From the NCBI RefSeq assembly GCF_000337795.1, contig NZ_AOLP01000002.1, forward strand, positions 95,616 through 159,615: DNA of 64,000 nt, written 5' to 3'. A model generated the notes under the pieces. The model was not told the DNA's origin. It saw only the letters and a program-made list of their open reading frames with translations, and searched no databases. Position 1 is the stretch's first letter. Each line of letters opens with the position of its first letter. Below are positions 54,893 through 62,524 of this stretch, piece by piece. The translations under genes and the position numbers were made by a program. The stretch comes from Haloferax denitrificans ATCC 35960. GTDB lineage: Archaea > Halobacteriota > Halobacteria > Halobacteriales > Haloferacaceae.

Positions 54893-55615
54893 CTATAGTT
54901 CAACACCGGTTTTCGCTACCAGCGACTCGATAGCGGGAAACAGGACGTTGTTCTCTTTGTGGACGTGCAGGTGAGTCTCACGTTCCAACGATTCGAGGCG
55001 GTCGAGCATACTCCGGTAACTTGCACAGGCGCTAGACGGAACAGCATACCCGTCGGTCAACTCGGCAATACGGTCAAGGCGGTCGGCAGTCTCCTGGTGG
55101 TCGTCTTCGAACCCCTCGATTTCGTTCTCGATGGTTTCGGTTTCGATATCCGAAAGCGGCATCCCTCGTTCGAGTTTTCGGACGATAGGGAAGAGTTCGT
55201 CCTCTTCTTCTGAGATGTGTGTCTGCATCTCGTCAGCAAGTTCGACGAACTCAGATTCGGCCTCCTGAAGTTCTGGATGGTCGTCGCTGTGAACCTCTGT
55301 AACCTTGTGGACGAGTGCCTCGAGAGCGGGGAGCTCGTCCCGTAATCGGTCGTGGTGAGCCGTGACGATGTGGTCTGTGAGCTCCGACATCGAATTCCAT
55401 CCGTCAGATTCGTCTTTTGTTTCGGTCTGTTCCGATTCGAGTCTGTCGAGAACGTCATCGACGTCGATACCTGCTTCTTCACAGGCCGATTCGAGTGGGA
55501 TATCACCTCCACAACAGTAATCAATTCCGACCTCTTCAAACACGTGTGCGAACGCGAGTGTCTCTTCGACCAACGAACTTACCTGACGGTTGGGGGAGAT
55601 TTTTGATTTCGTCAT
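54893..55615 (-). CDS. Iron-sulfur cluster repair di-iron protein RIC (ScdA/YtfE)
   Basis: 240 residues. N-terminal ScdA domain: VFEEVGIDYCCGGDIPLESACEE with the tandem Cys. C-terminal hemerythrin-like helices supply di-iron ligands: HIVTAHHDRLRDELPAL, EMQTHISEEEDELFP, GFEDDHQETADRLD and HLHVHKENNVLFPA. It repairs Fe-S or di-iron centres damaged by NO. Expression from an island operator fits an NO-producing pathway. Confidence 0.92.
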   Translation of the reverse strand: MTKSKISPNRQVSSLVEETLAFAHVFEEVGIDYCCGGDIPLESACEEAGIDVDDVLDRLESEQTETKDESDGWNSMSELTDHIVTAHHDRLRDELPALEALVHKVTEVHSDDHPELQEAESEFVELADEMQTHISEEEDELFPIVRKLERGMPLSDIETETIENEIEGFEDDHQETADRLDRIAELTDGYAVPSSACASYRSMLDRLESLERETHLHVHKENNVLFPAIESLVAKTGVEL

Positions 55616-55671
55616 CGTGATTACCGACCCTATGTCTCGATATCATCGTACGAACTAGGTAGACGTTCGCC

Positions 55672-55683
55672 CGAACAAATTCG
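55672..55683. promoter_or_regulatory. CGAA-N4-TTCG operator, RIC gene
   Basis: CGAACAAATTCG, a perfect match inside CCGAACAAATTCGG, 56 bases before the ATG at 55615. Confidence 0.55.
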
Positions 55684-55705
55684 GCCGGGAGATGCGTGAC
55701 CGAAC

Positions 55706-56914
55706 TCAGTCTCCGCTCGCTTCGAACGAGGGAGCGATACCGATCTCGTCGTCGTGAAGGTAGCACTGCGGATCGGGTGCGAACGGGTCGTCGTGAGCAG
55801 AAAGTGCTCGAAGACGTGAACCCCCGCGACAGATGTCTCGGTAGCAACACTCCGCGCAGCGACCCGTCAGGTAGTCATCTCGTGCACGAACTCTGTCGAG
55901 AAGTGGGTTGGTCTGGTCGTCCCAGATGTCGCCGAACGACCGGTCCCGGACGTTCCCGAGACTGTATCCCTGCCAAAATTGTGTCATGTGAACGTTCCCT
56001 TGATAATCTACGTCAGCAATTCGTTCACCAGTCGGGTCGCCGCCGTTCTGTTCGAGGTAGTCGTACACGCGTTTCGCCGCGTCCCGTCCTTCGTGTTCAC
56101 GGGCGTACTCGACGAGGAACCCCGCGTCGGCGTAGTTCCCGACGAGAAGTGTCTCGATATCGTGACCTCGGTCGTGGTACTCACGAGTCATATCGCAGAG
56201 TCGTCGTACCGCCTTTCGTTTCTCCCCCGGCGTGAGGTCGACGTTCGAGATGTCGGCCCCGCGGCCGCCGTAGTCGAGGTGATAGAAACAAAACCGGTTG
56301 ACTCCCTCTTCGTAGAGGAGGTCGACGACGTCTCTGAGGTCCGGTGCGTTTCGCTCGGTGATCGTATACCGCAACCCGGTCTTGACATCCGCATCGAGGA
56401 AGGCCCTGATTCCACGGAGGGCAGCGTCGAACGCGCCGTCTTTCCCCCGGAAGTCGTCGTTCCGTCCCCGCAGACCGTCGACCGAAATTCCTGCGTACTG
56501 GAGGCCTGCATCACGAAGTTCTCGCGCTTTCTCGGGCGTGACGAGCGTTCCGTTCGTCGAGAGAACTGGCCGAATCCCGCTCTCGGCCGCGTACTCGACC
56601 AACTCCGTGAGGTCGTCGCGGACGAGGGGTTCACCGCCGGAGAACAAGACGACTGGAATCCCGTACGACGCGAGGTCGTCCAACAGTCGCTTTCCTTCGC
56701 TCGTACTGAGCTCGCCGTCGGCAGTTTCCGTGTCGGCCGCTGCGTAGCAGTGTGCACAGTAGAGGTTACACTGCTTCGTGAGGTTCCAGACGACGACCGG
56801 ACGACGCTGCTTTTCTTCAGTTATTTGTGGTTTGGAGGTCTCGGATGCTGCGTCGTATCGGAGACCATCGCCTTCGGCACCGACGTCACAGAGAAGTTTA
56901 CTAATCGATATCAT
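55706..56914 (-). CDS. Radical SAM/SPASM protein paired with Htur_1727-type partner
   Basis: 402 residues from the ATG at 56914, which shares its A with the partner's stop (TGATG). Radical SAM CxxxCxxC is in NLTKQCNLYCAHCYAAADT; SAM-binding GGEPLVRDDL and LSTNGTLV follow; the SPASM-like auxiliary cluster region is at the C-terminus (GRCAECCYRDICRGGSR, PDPQCYL). SPASM enzymes commonly modify ribosomal peptides, and NirJ/Ahb heme-modifying enzymes share the layout. Here NirK needs no heme d1, so peptide or protein modification is favoured, with Htur_1727 or the CGCGG proteins as substrates (inference). Confidence 0.85.
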   Translation of the reverse strand: MISISKLLCDVGAEGDGLRYDAASETSKPQITEEKQRRPVVVWNLTKQCNLYCAHCYAAADTETADGELSTSEGKRLLDDLASYGIPVVLFSGGEPLVRDDLTELVEYAAESGIRPVLSTNGTLVTPEKARELRDAGLQYAGISVDGLRGRNDDFRGKDGAFDAALRGIRAFLDADVKTGLRYTITERNAPDLRDVVDLLYEEGVNRFCFYHLDYGGRGADISNVDLTPGEKRKAVRRLCDMTREYHDRGHDIETLLVGNYADAGFLVEYAREHEGRDAAKRVYDYLEQNGGDPTGERIADVDYQGNVHMTQFWQGYSLGNVRDRSFGDIWDDQTNPLLDRVRARDDYLTGRCAECCYRDICRGGSRLRALSAHDDPFAPDPQCYLHDDEIGIAPSFEASGD

Positions 56915-57210
56915 CACTCAAAAGAGCGGTCTTCCCCACCGGTTTCGATACGGACGGGTTCGGCGTCGTCGTCAAGGTCGTGCGTCGAGAACCGCGCAAC
57001 ACCGTCTGCGGGACAGAGCCAGATGTCGACGGCGTACCACGCGAACAGTTTCGTGGCCTGTTCGTAGGCGATTTCGAGAGATGGCGCGGTGATACCCCCT
57101 GCGTGTCGAAGCGGAGAGTCGTCCTCATCACGAACGAACACCTCCCACTCTGTCTCGACAGCATCACGTGGCTTGTCGCCGACGCGAAAACGCTGTGGCT
57201 TTTCTACCAT
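56914..57210 (-). CDS. Htur_1727-type rSAM-partnered small protein
   Basis: 98 residues from MVEKPQRFRVGDKPRDAVET. Body EWEVFVRDEDDSPLRHAGGIT, then YEQATKLFAWYAVDIWLCPADGVARF and an acidic end. It fits my recollection of the Htur_1727 family, small proteins always beside a radical SAM/SPASM gene and proposed as RiPP candidates. No Cys/Gly-rich core is visible (one Cys), so a carrier or partner role is equally likely. ATG 57210 is 38 bases from an operator. Confidence 0.75.
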   Translation of the reverse strand: MVEKPQRFRVGDKPRDAVETEWEVFVRDEDDSPLRHAGGITAPSLEIAYEQATKLFAWYAVDIWLCPADGVARFSTHDLDDDAEPVRIETGGEDRSFE

Positions 57211-57248
57211 ATCTACGCCTGCGGGATAGACGATGAACACGATTCCCC

Positions 57249-57260
57249 CGATGATGTTCG
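57249..57260. promoter_or_regulatory. CGAA-N4-TTCG-type operator, Htur_1727/rSAM operon
   Basis: CGATGATGTTCG, identical to the site at 44708, 38 bases before the ATG at 57210. Confidence 0.55.
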
Positions 57261-57350
57261 GTGAATCAGTTGGCGAAACGCACGTTGGCCACAGTTCGCT
57301 TCAAAGAGACTCTTAGTTCGGACGCCAGAAACCGCGGTCGAGTCTGTGAG

Positions 57351-57629
57351 TCAGAGGACCTTGATGTGAACTCGCTCGATACGGTCGATGTCCATCGGAA
57401 GGTTGCGTTGGATCGCTTGCGACGTCATCGGGGATATTCCGCACCCCCCACACGCTCCCGACAGTTGTATCCACACCTCGCCGGTGTCCGGATCGATGTC
57501 TCGTATCGCCGCGTTCCCCCCGTGCATCGCAATCTGTGGGAAGTTCTTTCGAAGGAAGGTCACGACTTCATCGGCGAGGGACTCGTCGTCGGACTCGACA
57601 CCGTCTCGGGTATCGAGCGTTTCTGCACA
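57351..57629 (-). CDS. NifU C-terminal-domain Fe-S scaffold protein
   Basis: 92 residues from MCAETLDTRDGVESDD. NifU-type domain: VVTFLRKNFPQIAMHGGNA, then QLSGACGGCGISPMTSQAIQ with the CxxC that holds a transient Fe-S cluster, ending IDRIERVHIKVL. The frame opens 16 codons earlier at 57677, but that region is the operator, so 57629 is the start. It would help build or repair Fe-S proteins under NO stress. Confidence 0.88.
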   Translation of the reverse strand, partial: CAETLDTRDGVESDDESLADEVVTFLRKNFPQIAMHGGNAAIRDIDPDTGEVWIQLSGACGGCGISPMTSQAIQRNLPMDIDRIERVHIKVL

Positions 57630-57670
57630 CATACCGACTAAAACGCCGCAGGGGGTGGTGGAGGTTTGGC

Positions 57671-57682
57671 CGAACATATTCT
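57671..57682. promoter_or_regulatory. CGAA-N4-TTCG-type operator, NifU-type gene
   Basis: AGAATATGTTCG (minus strand), one base from consensus, 41 bases before the ATG at 57629. Confidence 0.55.
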
Positions 57683-57731
57683 GTCAGTCGCTCGGCGACC
57701 AAATCACCCGGCCACTGGTTTCGATATCAGG

Positions 57732-58151
57732 TCAGGAGTGGTCAGTTGCCTCTTCGAGGTGATCGAACTGCGCTTCTAGTTCCTTCCTTCGTTGTCGAGA
57801 AATCACAGTCGAGTCGAGGAACTCACCGATAAGAGCGACATCAAGTGCGAACTCGGTCGTCGCTGTCACCTCTACACCCTCGGGGACAGGTTCGAGTCGA
57901 TAACTCGTTCGCATCTCTTCGAAGATTCCCTTTCGCTGTTCGTAGGCCAACTCGGGATCCGCGTCGTCTACGACTTTCAAGTGGAGTGTGATTTCGGCGG
58001 GCCCGACCTTGTTCGACACCCGAATATCTCGGTCGTCGACGTCGACCGAGTCGAATCCCGATGCCCGTATGAACGGGACGAGGTCGTGCATCGCTCGACT
58101 GACCGCTTCGGGTGATGCGGCTATCGTTCGGCTGACGGTGACTGTCTGCAT
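57732..58151 (-). CDS. SRPBCC (START-like) family protein
   Basis: 139 residues. Opening TVSRTIAASPEAVSRAMHDL, strands TLHLKVVDDADPELAYEQ and the closing VEVTATTEFALDVALIGEFLD follow the polyketide-cyclase/SRPBCC helix-grip fold, which holds hydrophobic ligands. No catalytic residues identifiable. It lies upstream of the NifU gene on the same strand and ends 50 bases before that gene's operator, so it is a separate unit. Confidence 0.75.
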   Translation of the reverse strand: MQTVTVSRTIAASPEAVSRAMHDLVPFIRASGFDSVDVDDRDIRVSNKVGPAEITLHLKVVDDADPELAYEQRKGIFEEMRTSYRLEPVPEGVEVTATTEFALDVALIGEFLDSTVISRQRRKELEAQFDHLEEATDHS

Positions 58152-58256
58152 ACGTTCCTCATGGATGAGTAGACTAATACCTTCGACGATACCAGAGCCA
58201 GACTGACCTGCCCGATGTCTGCTTTAGACGACAGTACACTATACGATTCGCCGGGG

Positions 58257-58269
58257 CGAACGGCGTTCG
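58257..58269. promoter_or_regulatory. Operator variant with five-base spacer, DGC gene
   Basis: CGAA-CGGCG-TTCG, both half-sites perfect with N5 instead of N4, 39 bases before the ATG at 58309. Confidence 0.45.
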
Positions 58270-58308
58270 GGAGAACGCTTTTAGAGGGAGTCCCGAAACG
58301 TCGTGGTG

Positions 58309-58689
58309 ATGTCCGAAGAGTACGACAATCTGCCGTTAGTCTATTCGTGTTCTGGGTGTTCAAGCGCGGCACAGATGGCGAACGACCTCGCCGTCAGACT
58401 CGACCGTGAACGACTCGCAGAGATGTCCTGTATCGCCGGAGTGGGCGGTGACGTCGCCCCACTCGTGAATACTGCGACGTCAGGGCGGCCGATGCTGGTG
58501 ATCGATGGATGCCCGCTTGAGTGTGCACGAGAAAGTCTTGGGCACCACGACGTCACGCCAGACCGGCACGTCAACCTCGCTAAAGAGGGAGTTCCAAAAG
58601 AATATCACGTCGATTACGACAACGAGCAGGCAGACAAGATGTTCGAGGTGCTCGTTGAGTCAGTCGAAGAGATGAACGCGACGATATGA
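58309..58689 (+). CDS. DGC-domain putative zinc-binding protein
   Basis: 126 residues from MSEEYDNLPLVYSCSGCSSA. Conserved cysteines in YSCSGCSSAAQ, EMSCIAGVGGD and IDGCPLECARESLGHHD match the DGC protein family (PF08859), which carries four Cys for metal. Unknown function; often found near redox and copper genes. Translation starts at the ATG inside GTG-GTG-ATG. Confidence 0.8.
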   Translation: MSEEYDNLPLVYSCSGCSSAAQMANDLAVRLDRERLAEMSCIAGVGGDVAPLVNTATSGRPMLVIDGCPLECARESLGHHDVTPDRHVNLAKEGVPKEYHVDYDNEQADKMFEVLVESVEEMNATI

Positions 58690-58695
58690 CCGGAG

Positions 58696-58869
58696 TTACG
58701 TCGGGTGGTTACCCGTAAGCATCCAATAGAAACTCTGCAGTAACTTTCCGAGGAGATATCCGACAAGAACTCCGAGGATCGCACCTTCAGTTCCCCGGAG
58801 CACAAACCCAACGGTACCACAAAGAACTGAGAACCCGAGGTGGGTGACGGTAGATGATACTGTTTGCAC
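58696..58869 (-). CDS. 57-residue glycine-zipper membrane peptide
   Basis: GTG start at 58869. VQTVSSTVTHLGFSVLCGTV is followed by VGFVLRGTEGAILGVLVGYL and a short tail ending GNHPT. Two helices with small-residue spacing (G-x3-G pattern: GTEGAILGVLVGYLLG) suggest a membrane hairpin. It lies 6 bases beyond, and convergent with, the DGC gene. No family recognised. An AT-rich TATA-like run (gaatatattgg) lies 25 bases upstream. Confidence 0.5.
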   Translation of the reverse strand: MQTVSSTVTHLGFSVLCGTVGFVLRGTEGAILGVLVGYLLGKLLQSFYWMLTGNHPT

Positions 58870-59089
58870 AAGTACTCTCTCGAAATGCGTGATAGAATAT
58901 ATTGGTCCGAACCAGTTCGTGTAGGGTAAACGACGCGGGGCTCTGCTTAAGAAGAATAAACAATGGATACATCACACGGTGGTGGCTGGGACAATCGAAG
59001 TCATGTGCAACCGTGATCTGCTTGAACTCATGCAATATCACTCCTTGGACCGAATACGGGGATTCAGTCGAGACTACAGAATCCGATGC

Positions 59090-59656
59090 TCAGCCGAGTA
59101 GCCCAAGCGAGTCAATCTCGTCGCTCACGACCTGAATTGCCTCACGTGCAAACTCCACTTTCTTCGCACCCGTGATGACTATCTTCCCCGATCCAAACAG
59201 CAAGACCACTACGTTCGGCTCGTCGATCCGATAGACAAGGCCAGGGAATTGCTCGGGTTCATACTCGACGTTTTCGAGCCCGAGACCAATCGCAAGTGCG
59301 TTCAGATTGAGAGTTGTTCCGAGGTCTGCACTCGAGACGATGTTCTGCACAGTCGCCTCTTCCCGGTTATCGATTGGAATTCCAAGGCTACCGAGTTCTT
59401 CGAATACCTGATCTAATGCACGGTTGACCCCGTCGATGCTACTCGCACCAGTGCACACGATTTTGCCAGACCGGAAAATCAGATTCGCTGCTTTTGGCTC
59501 CTGTGTTCGATACACGAGTCCCGGGAAATTATCCGGATTGAACTCCGCTCCGGTGACGTCGTTCGAGAGCGATTCCAAATCCAATTCCTGACCGATGGCG
59601 CTTGATGCAACCACGTTTTGAATCTCGAGAGACTCAAGGCGTGTTTCGTGAGACAT
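59090..59656 (-). CDS. tbp: TATA-box-binding protein
   Basis: 188 residues with the two imperfect TBP direct repeats: IQNVVASSAIGQELDLESLS, FPGLVYRTQEPKAANLIF, SGKIVCTGASS and then VQNIVSSADLGTTLNLNALA, FPGLVYRIDEPNVVVLLF, SGKIVITGAKK. Complete and normal for haloarchaea, which carry several tbp genes, often on plasmids. A TTTAAG TATA-like box lies about 30 bases upstream. Paired on the same strand with a tfb further upstream. Confidence 0.95.
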   Translation of the reverse strand: MSHETRLESLEIQNVVASSAIGQELDLESLSNDVTGAEFNPDNFPGLVYRTQEPKAANLIFRSGKIVCTGASSIDGVNRALDQVFEELGSLGIPIDNREEATVQNIVSSADLGTTLNLNALAIGLGLENVEYEPEQFPGLVYRIDEPNVVVLLFGSGKIVITGAKKVEFAREAIQVVSDEIDSLGLLG

Positions 59657-59810
59657 TATATTTATATTCTAAATACTACTACTTAAACAACTGTGTGAAT
59701 TAAGATTTTCTCAGAGGACAGCCAAACGTAGCAAAAAATACATACTGAATCCTGCTGAGGTCTTCTGTAGCAGACAGTCTTTTCTCTGGTTGGTAGCCTG
59801 TTTGAGAGAT

Positions 59811-60062
59811 GAACCACAACATCAAACACGATTGCGGATGAAGTGTGTCCTACAGGCCCGTCATGTTCCACAGGACGTGACCTGCCTGTCATGGATGTGT
59901 AATCGCGTACCGAGCCACCCGCATCCACCCCTTGATAACTCCCTCGTGGGCACCGCGCCCACCGCGTTTGGTGCCCCGATACCCGTGTTATTGGATTGTT
60001 GCGAGTCACGGTTCGCGGACTGTGTTAGTAGAGATTTCCCGCTAGGAGAACAGTTGACTTAG
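59811..60062 (-). repeat. Duplicated upstream element, copy 1 (tbp side)
   Basis: About 250 bases, 155 bases upstream of tbp, resembling the stretch 61553-61801 upstream of tfb. Shared blocks in the same order: TGAACCACAA, AATCGCGTACC, 27 identical bases at 59925-59951 (core CTTGATAACTCCCTCGTGGG) and CCCACCGCGTTT. On the gene strand both copies keep an open frame containing RWARxPRGSYQGV. It could be a regulatory element, an RNA or a tiny gene. Confidence 0.55.
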
Positions 60063-60203
60063 GCAACAGGTGATTAGTTCGGAGAGTACGGGTCCGTAGC
60101 ATCTACCGACAGCCCACCTGTTGTGGTCTTCGGTTCCCGCTATTGCTTTGTCGCCGTCATACCCATCGAAATCTGCAACCGTTCCACTTCGTTGTTGGGC
60201 AAC

Positions 60204-60347
60204 TCAGACTCGGATACACCCGTCTTCTTCGAGGTGCCAGCAGAGCTGGTCTCCATCGTTGATTCCCAGTTCTCGGCGAATCCGAGCTGGAATCATCACT
60301 AGGTTCCCAGACACCTTGCTCTCAGCGTCTGCTGATTCGCTGCCCAT
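60204..60347 (-). pseudogene. AbrB/SpoVT-type DNA-binding protein, prematurely stopped
   Basis: 47 codons: MGSESADAESKVSGNLVMIPARIRRELGIN-type start, then DGDQLCWHLEEDGCIRV and TGA. The swapped-hairpin AbrB motif (VxIPARIRRELGI..GD.L.W...) is complete. Past the TGA the same frame reads VAQQRSGTVADFDGYDGDK, as expected for the C-terminus of longer haloarchaeal members. So a nonsense mutation probably truncated it, though the DNA-binding part could still be made. Antitoxin or regulator by family. Confidence 0.6.
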
Positions 60348-60418
60348 GACCAACCACTAGCACCATTTAGTTCTAGTGTGTCGTCACACTACAGAATAAC
60401 AATCGAGTTGGTGCTCAA

Positions 60419-60442
60419 CACACCCCATCGTTTCCGGAGAAA
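60419..60442. other. ORB-like element, second copy
   Basis: CACACCCCA-TC-GTTTCCGGAGAAA, the same as 14642-14665 except for the two middle bases. Resembles haloarchaeal origin-recognition boxes from memory; single copy here. Confidence 0.3.
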
Positions 60443-60452
60443 ACTCGGATAC

Positions 60453-60482
60453 TCAGCCGAGGAGTCCAAGCGACTCGATCTT
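60453..60482 (-). pseudogene. 3' tail of a second tbp gene
   Basis: Thirty bases encode KIESLGLLG and a stop, matching the end of the intact tbp (DEIDSLGLLG) at DNA level as well (about 40 bases are alignable). It lies directly after the tfb stop and indicates that a second tbp copy was lost from this place. Confidence 0.55.
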
Positions 60483-60508
60483 CGCTCAGATACGCGTGAT
60501 CTTTGCTC

Positions 60509-61447
60509 TCAGCGTTGACGTTCCCAATCCTCCCCACACAACGTCTGGTGGTGCGTTCGAATCGTTTTAACTGAGGCATCGCTCACGGCCGCAACACGCG
60601 CCTGCGTGAGCGGCCAGTCTCGTTCAGCCGCAGCAGTATACACACACGCTGCAGCGACTGTATGCGGATTCGCGCCCCGATGAGCCCACTCACTACTCGA
60701 TGCCTCGGCTAACGACCGTGCTCGTCGCCGGATCTGGTCCGTCACATCAAGCGCATCCGCCACTCGCGGAACGAACTCGACTGGTGTGACGGGCTTCGCA
60801 GGCAGCCCCAACTCTGTATTAAGGGCGTTGTACGCTGACCGGACACGCGATTCAGCCACCCGTGCGAGTGGGACGACTTCGCCGAGCGTCCGCGAAAGCC
60901 CCGCACATCGACAGGCCGCGTGGACGCTCGCAGCCGCGACTGCTTCGATCGACCGCCCCGGCAACAGATCCGCCTGTTGAGCGGACCGGAAGCACCGGCA
61001 TGCTTGGTCACGCAGGCTGTCGGGGAGGTCGAGCGCGCCGGCAAGCCGCCGGACTTCGTCCAAACCGTGAGCCAACCGTCGCTCACGACTCGATTGATAC
61101 CGACTCCGACTGTGCTGGGTACGGAGTCGGGAGAGTTGCTGTCGGCGCTCGCCCGGGATCGGCGTCCCGTTCGCGTCGACGTGCCGGCCGATTTCGGTCG
61201 CGAGGCCGTGATCGTGTCGCGTCGGCGTTCGCGGCGCACCCACTCGCTTGCGCTCGTCACGTTCGAACGACTGCCACTCGGGACCGCGGTCGATGCCGTG
61301 GCCGTCGATGATGAGCCCACACGACTGGCACCGCCGTTCACCAGCGTCCGTAATGACCTGTCCACCACACTCCGGACAGGAGGCGTCCCCACAGGATTTC
61401 CCGCACGATTCGTCGAACTGTCGCTCGTAGACATCTCGTGTCGCCAT
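60509..61447 (-). CDS. tfb: Transcription initiation factor TFB
   Basis: 312 residues from MATRDVYERQFDESC. Zinc ribbon ligands C24, C27, C40 and C43 (ASCPECGGQVITDAGERRCQSC), the B-reader/linker with GPEWQSFERDER, and two cyclin-like repeats (RLAGALDLPDSLRDQACRCF and VADALDVTDQIRRRARSLA). The upstream frame to 61570 lacks homology. It recruits RNA polymerase to TATA/TBP promoters; a plasmid-encoded TFB may steer a subset of genes. Confidence 0.93.
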   Translation of the reverse strand: MATRDVYERQFDESCGKSCGDASCPECGGQVITDAGERRCQSCGLIIDGHGIDRGPEWQSFERDERKRVGAPRTPTRHDHGLATEIGRHVDANGTPIPGERRQQLSRLRTQHSRSRYQSSRERRLAHGLDEVRRLAGALDLPDSLRDQACRCFRSAQQADLLPGRSIEAVAAASVHAACRCAGLSRTLGEVVPLARVAESRVRSAYNALNTELGLPAKPVTPVEFVPRVADALDVTDQIRRRARSLAEASSSEWAHRGANPHTVAAACVYTAAAERDWPLTQARVAAVSDASVKTIRTHHQTLCGEDWERQR

Positions 61448-61552
61448 CTCGAACACCACGCGACGCATCTCGCTGCGCCCCGCACCCGTCAGGGGCCGAA
61501 AAACGCCGTTACTGTCTCGAACAATTTTGATTCGGCTGGAGGTCACTAACTG

Positions 61553-61801
61553 ACTGAACCACAAGGCCAAACATGATGGCAGGCCGATTAGCGTTGCAGG
61601 CTCGTCGTGTCACACAAGACGCGCCCTGTTCTGCAGCGGGTGCGGAATCGCGTACCAACCCATCTGCGCCCACCCCTTGATAACTCCCTCGTGGGCCTCG
61701 TGCCCACCGCGTTTCGCACACTCGACAGTCGTATCAGTCGATCTCTGCAGGCCACGGTCCGTGGACATCGTGAGTAGGAATTCTCACCAGGCAAACAATT
61801 A
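61553..61801 (-). repeat. Duplicated upstream element, copy 2 (tfb side)
   Basis: Partner of 59811-60062, about 105 bases upstream of tfb. The longest shared block (27-28 bases) is at 61669-61696. Divergence between blocks is high, so the duplication is old or only the blocks are under selection. Confidence 0.55.
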
Positions 61802-61827
61802 ACTGAACCAACAGATAACTATCTTGT

Positions 61828-62013
61828 ATGAGTAGCTCACCATGGACCGCGAACTTTGCGACTGAAAAAAGCAGATGTGCAGCCGACATCCAACGCCTCC
61901 TCGAGAAGTACCCGCAGCCGGTCGTCTATGAGGTCATGAGTGAACTGCTCCGTCGGGAGATGCGCGAGCAGTTTGCTGGTGCGTACGCTATGTCCCAGCA
62001 GTCCGACGACTGA
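61828..62013 (+). CDS. Small hypothetical protein
   Basis: 61 residues: MSSSPWTANFATEKSRCAAD, then IQRLLEKYPQPVVYEVMSEL, an amphipathic helix with Leu/Glu repeats. No family recognised. It has good haloarchaeal codon use and a position at the edge of the plasmid-type block. Divergent from tfb. Confidence 0.5.
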   Translation: MSSSPWTANFATEKSRCAADIQRLLEKYPQPVVYEVMSELLRREMREQFAGAYAMSQQSDD

Positions 62014-62050
62014 CGAGTGACTGGTTGACGTACGAAACTCTCACCAACGA

Positions 62051-62458
62051 CTACTCAGACAGGTCACGCCGCCCAGCGTCGATACAGTTCCAACAAGGAA
62101 GAGCTTCAGAGAGCTGTTCACACTCGCAGGGCAGGTCTGCTGTGTCGTCATCGCCGCGTGATGTTGACCCACCATCTGCGACGACGCGCATCTGGATGGC
62201 GAGGTCGAGTATTCGTGGGCGAATCGCGACCGCAACCCGATGTTTACACGGACCGTCACTACCTGCGTCAGCCGGACATGAACACGAGTCGGGCACACCA
62301 TCCCGAATTCGAACGCGGTACTCGTGCACGTCCGGATCGGCATAGCTCTCGTTGCGTACACGGACATCGCCATCAAGGAGTTCGAACGCGAAGGCCTCGT
62401 ACTGCGCCCGCCTGAGGACGCGCGTAGGTGGATCGGACTCTGGTAGTACAGGAGTCAT
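62051..62458 (-). CDS. SWIM zinc finger protein
   Basis: 135 residues from MTPVLPESDPPTRVLRRAQY. The SWIM signature CxCxnCxH is in PDSCSCPADAGSDGPCKH, preceded by the strand-rich YEAFAFELLDGDVRVRNES. A Cys-rich tail (LPCECEQLSEALPCWNC) may form a second metal site. Such proteins are frequent on haloarchaeal plasmids and bind DNA or partner proteins. It is the last of three co-directed genes separated by similar hairpin spacers. Confidence 0.8.
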   Translation of the reverse strand: MTPVLPESDPPTRVLRRAQYEAFAFELLDGDVRVRNESYADPDVHEYRVRIRDGVPDSCSCPADAGSDGPCKHRVAVAIRPRILDLAIQMRVVADGGSTSRGDDDTADLPCECEQLSEALPCWNCIDAGRRDLSE

Positions 62459-62478
62459 GGTAGCCAGCGCGCAATGCG

Positions 62479-62503
62479 CGCACCCCTTCGGGCGCATGAA
62501 AAA
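62479..62503 (-). terminator. Conserved poly-T/hairpin spacer A
   Basis: On the plus strand CGCACCCC-TTCG-GGCGCAT-GAAAAA; read with the genes, a T-run is followed by GCGCCC-GAAG-GGGTGCG. It lies 20-45 bases before the SWIM gene start. Related to spacers at 63490 and 63901. Confidence 0.45.
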
Positions 62504-62524
62504 CTACGCCGGACAGCAGAAGTG

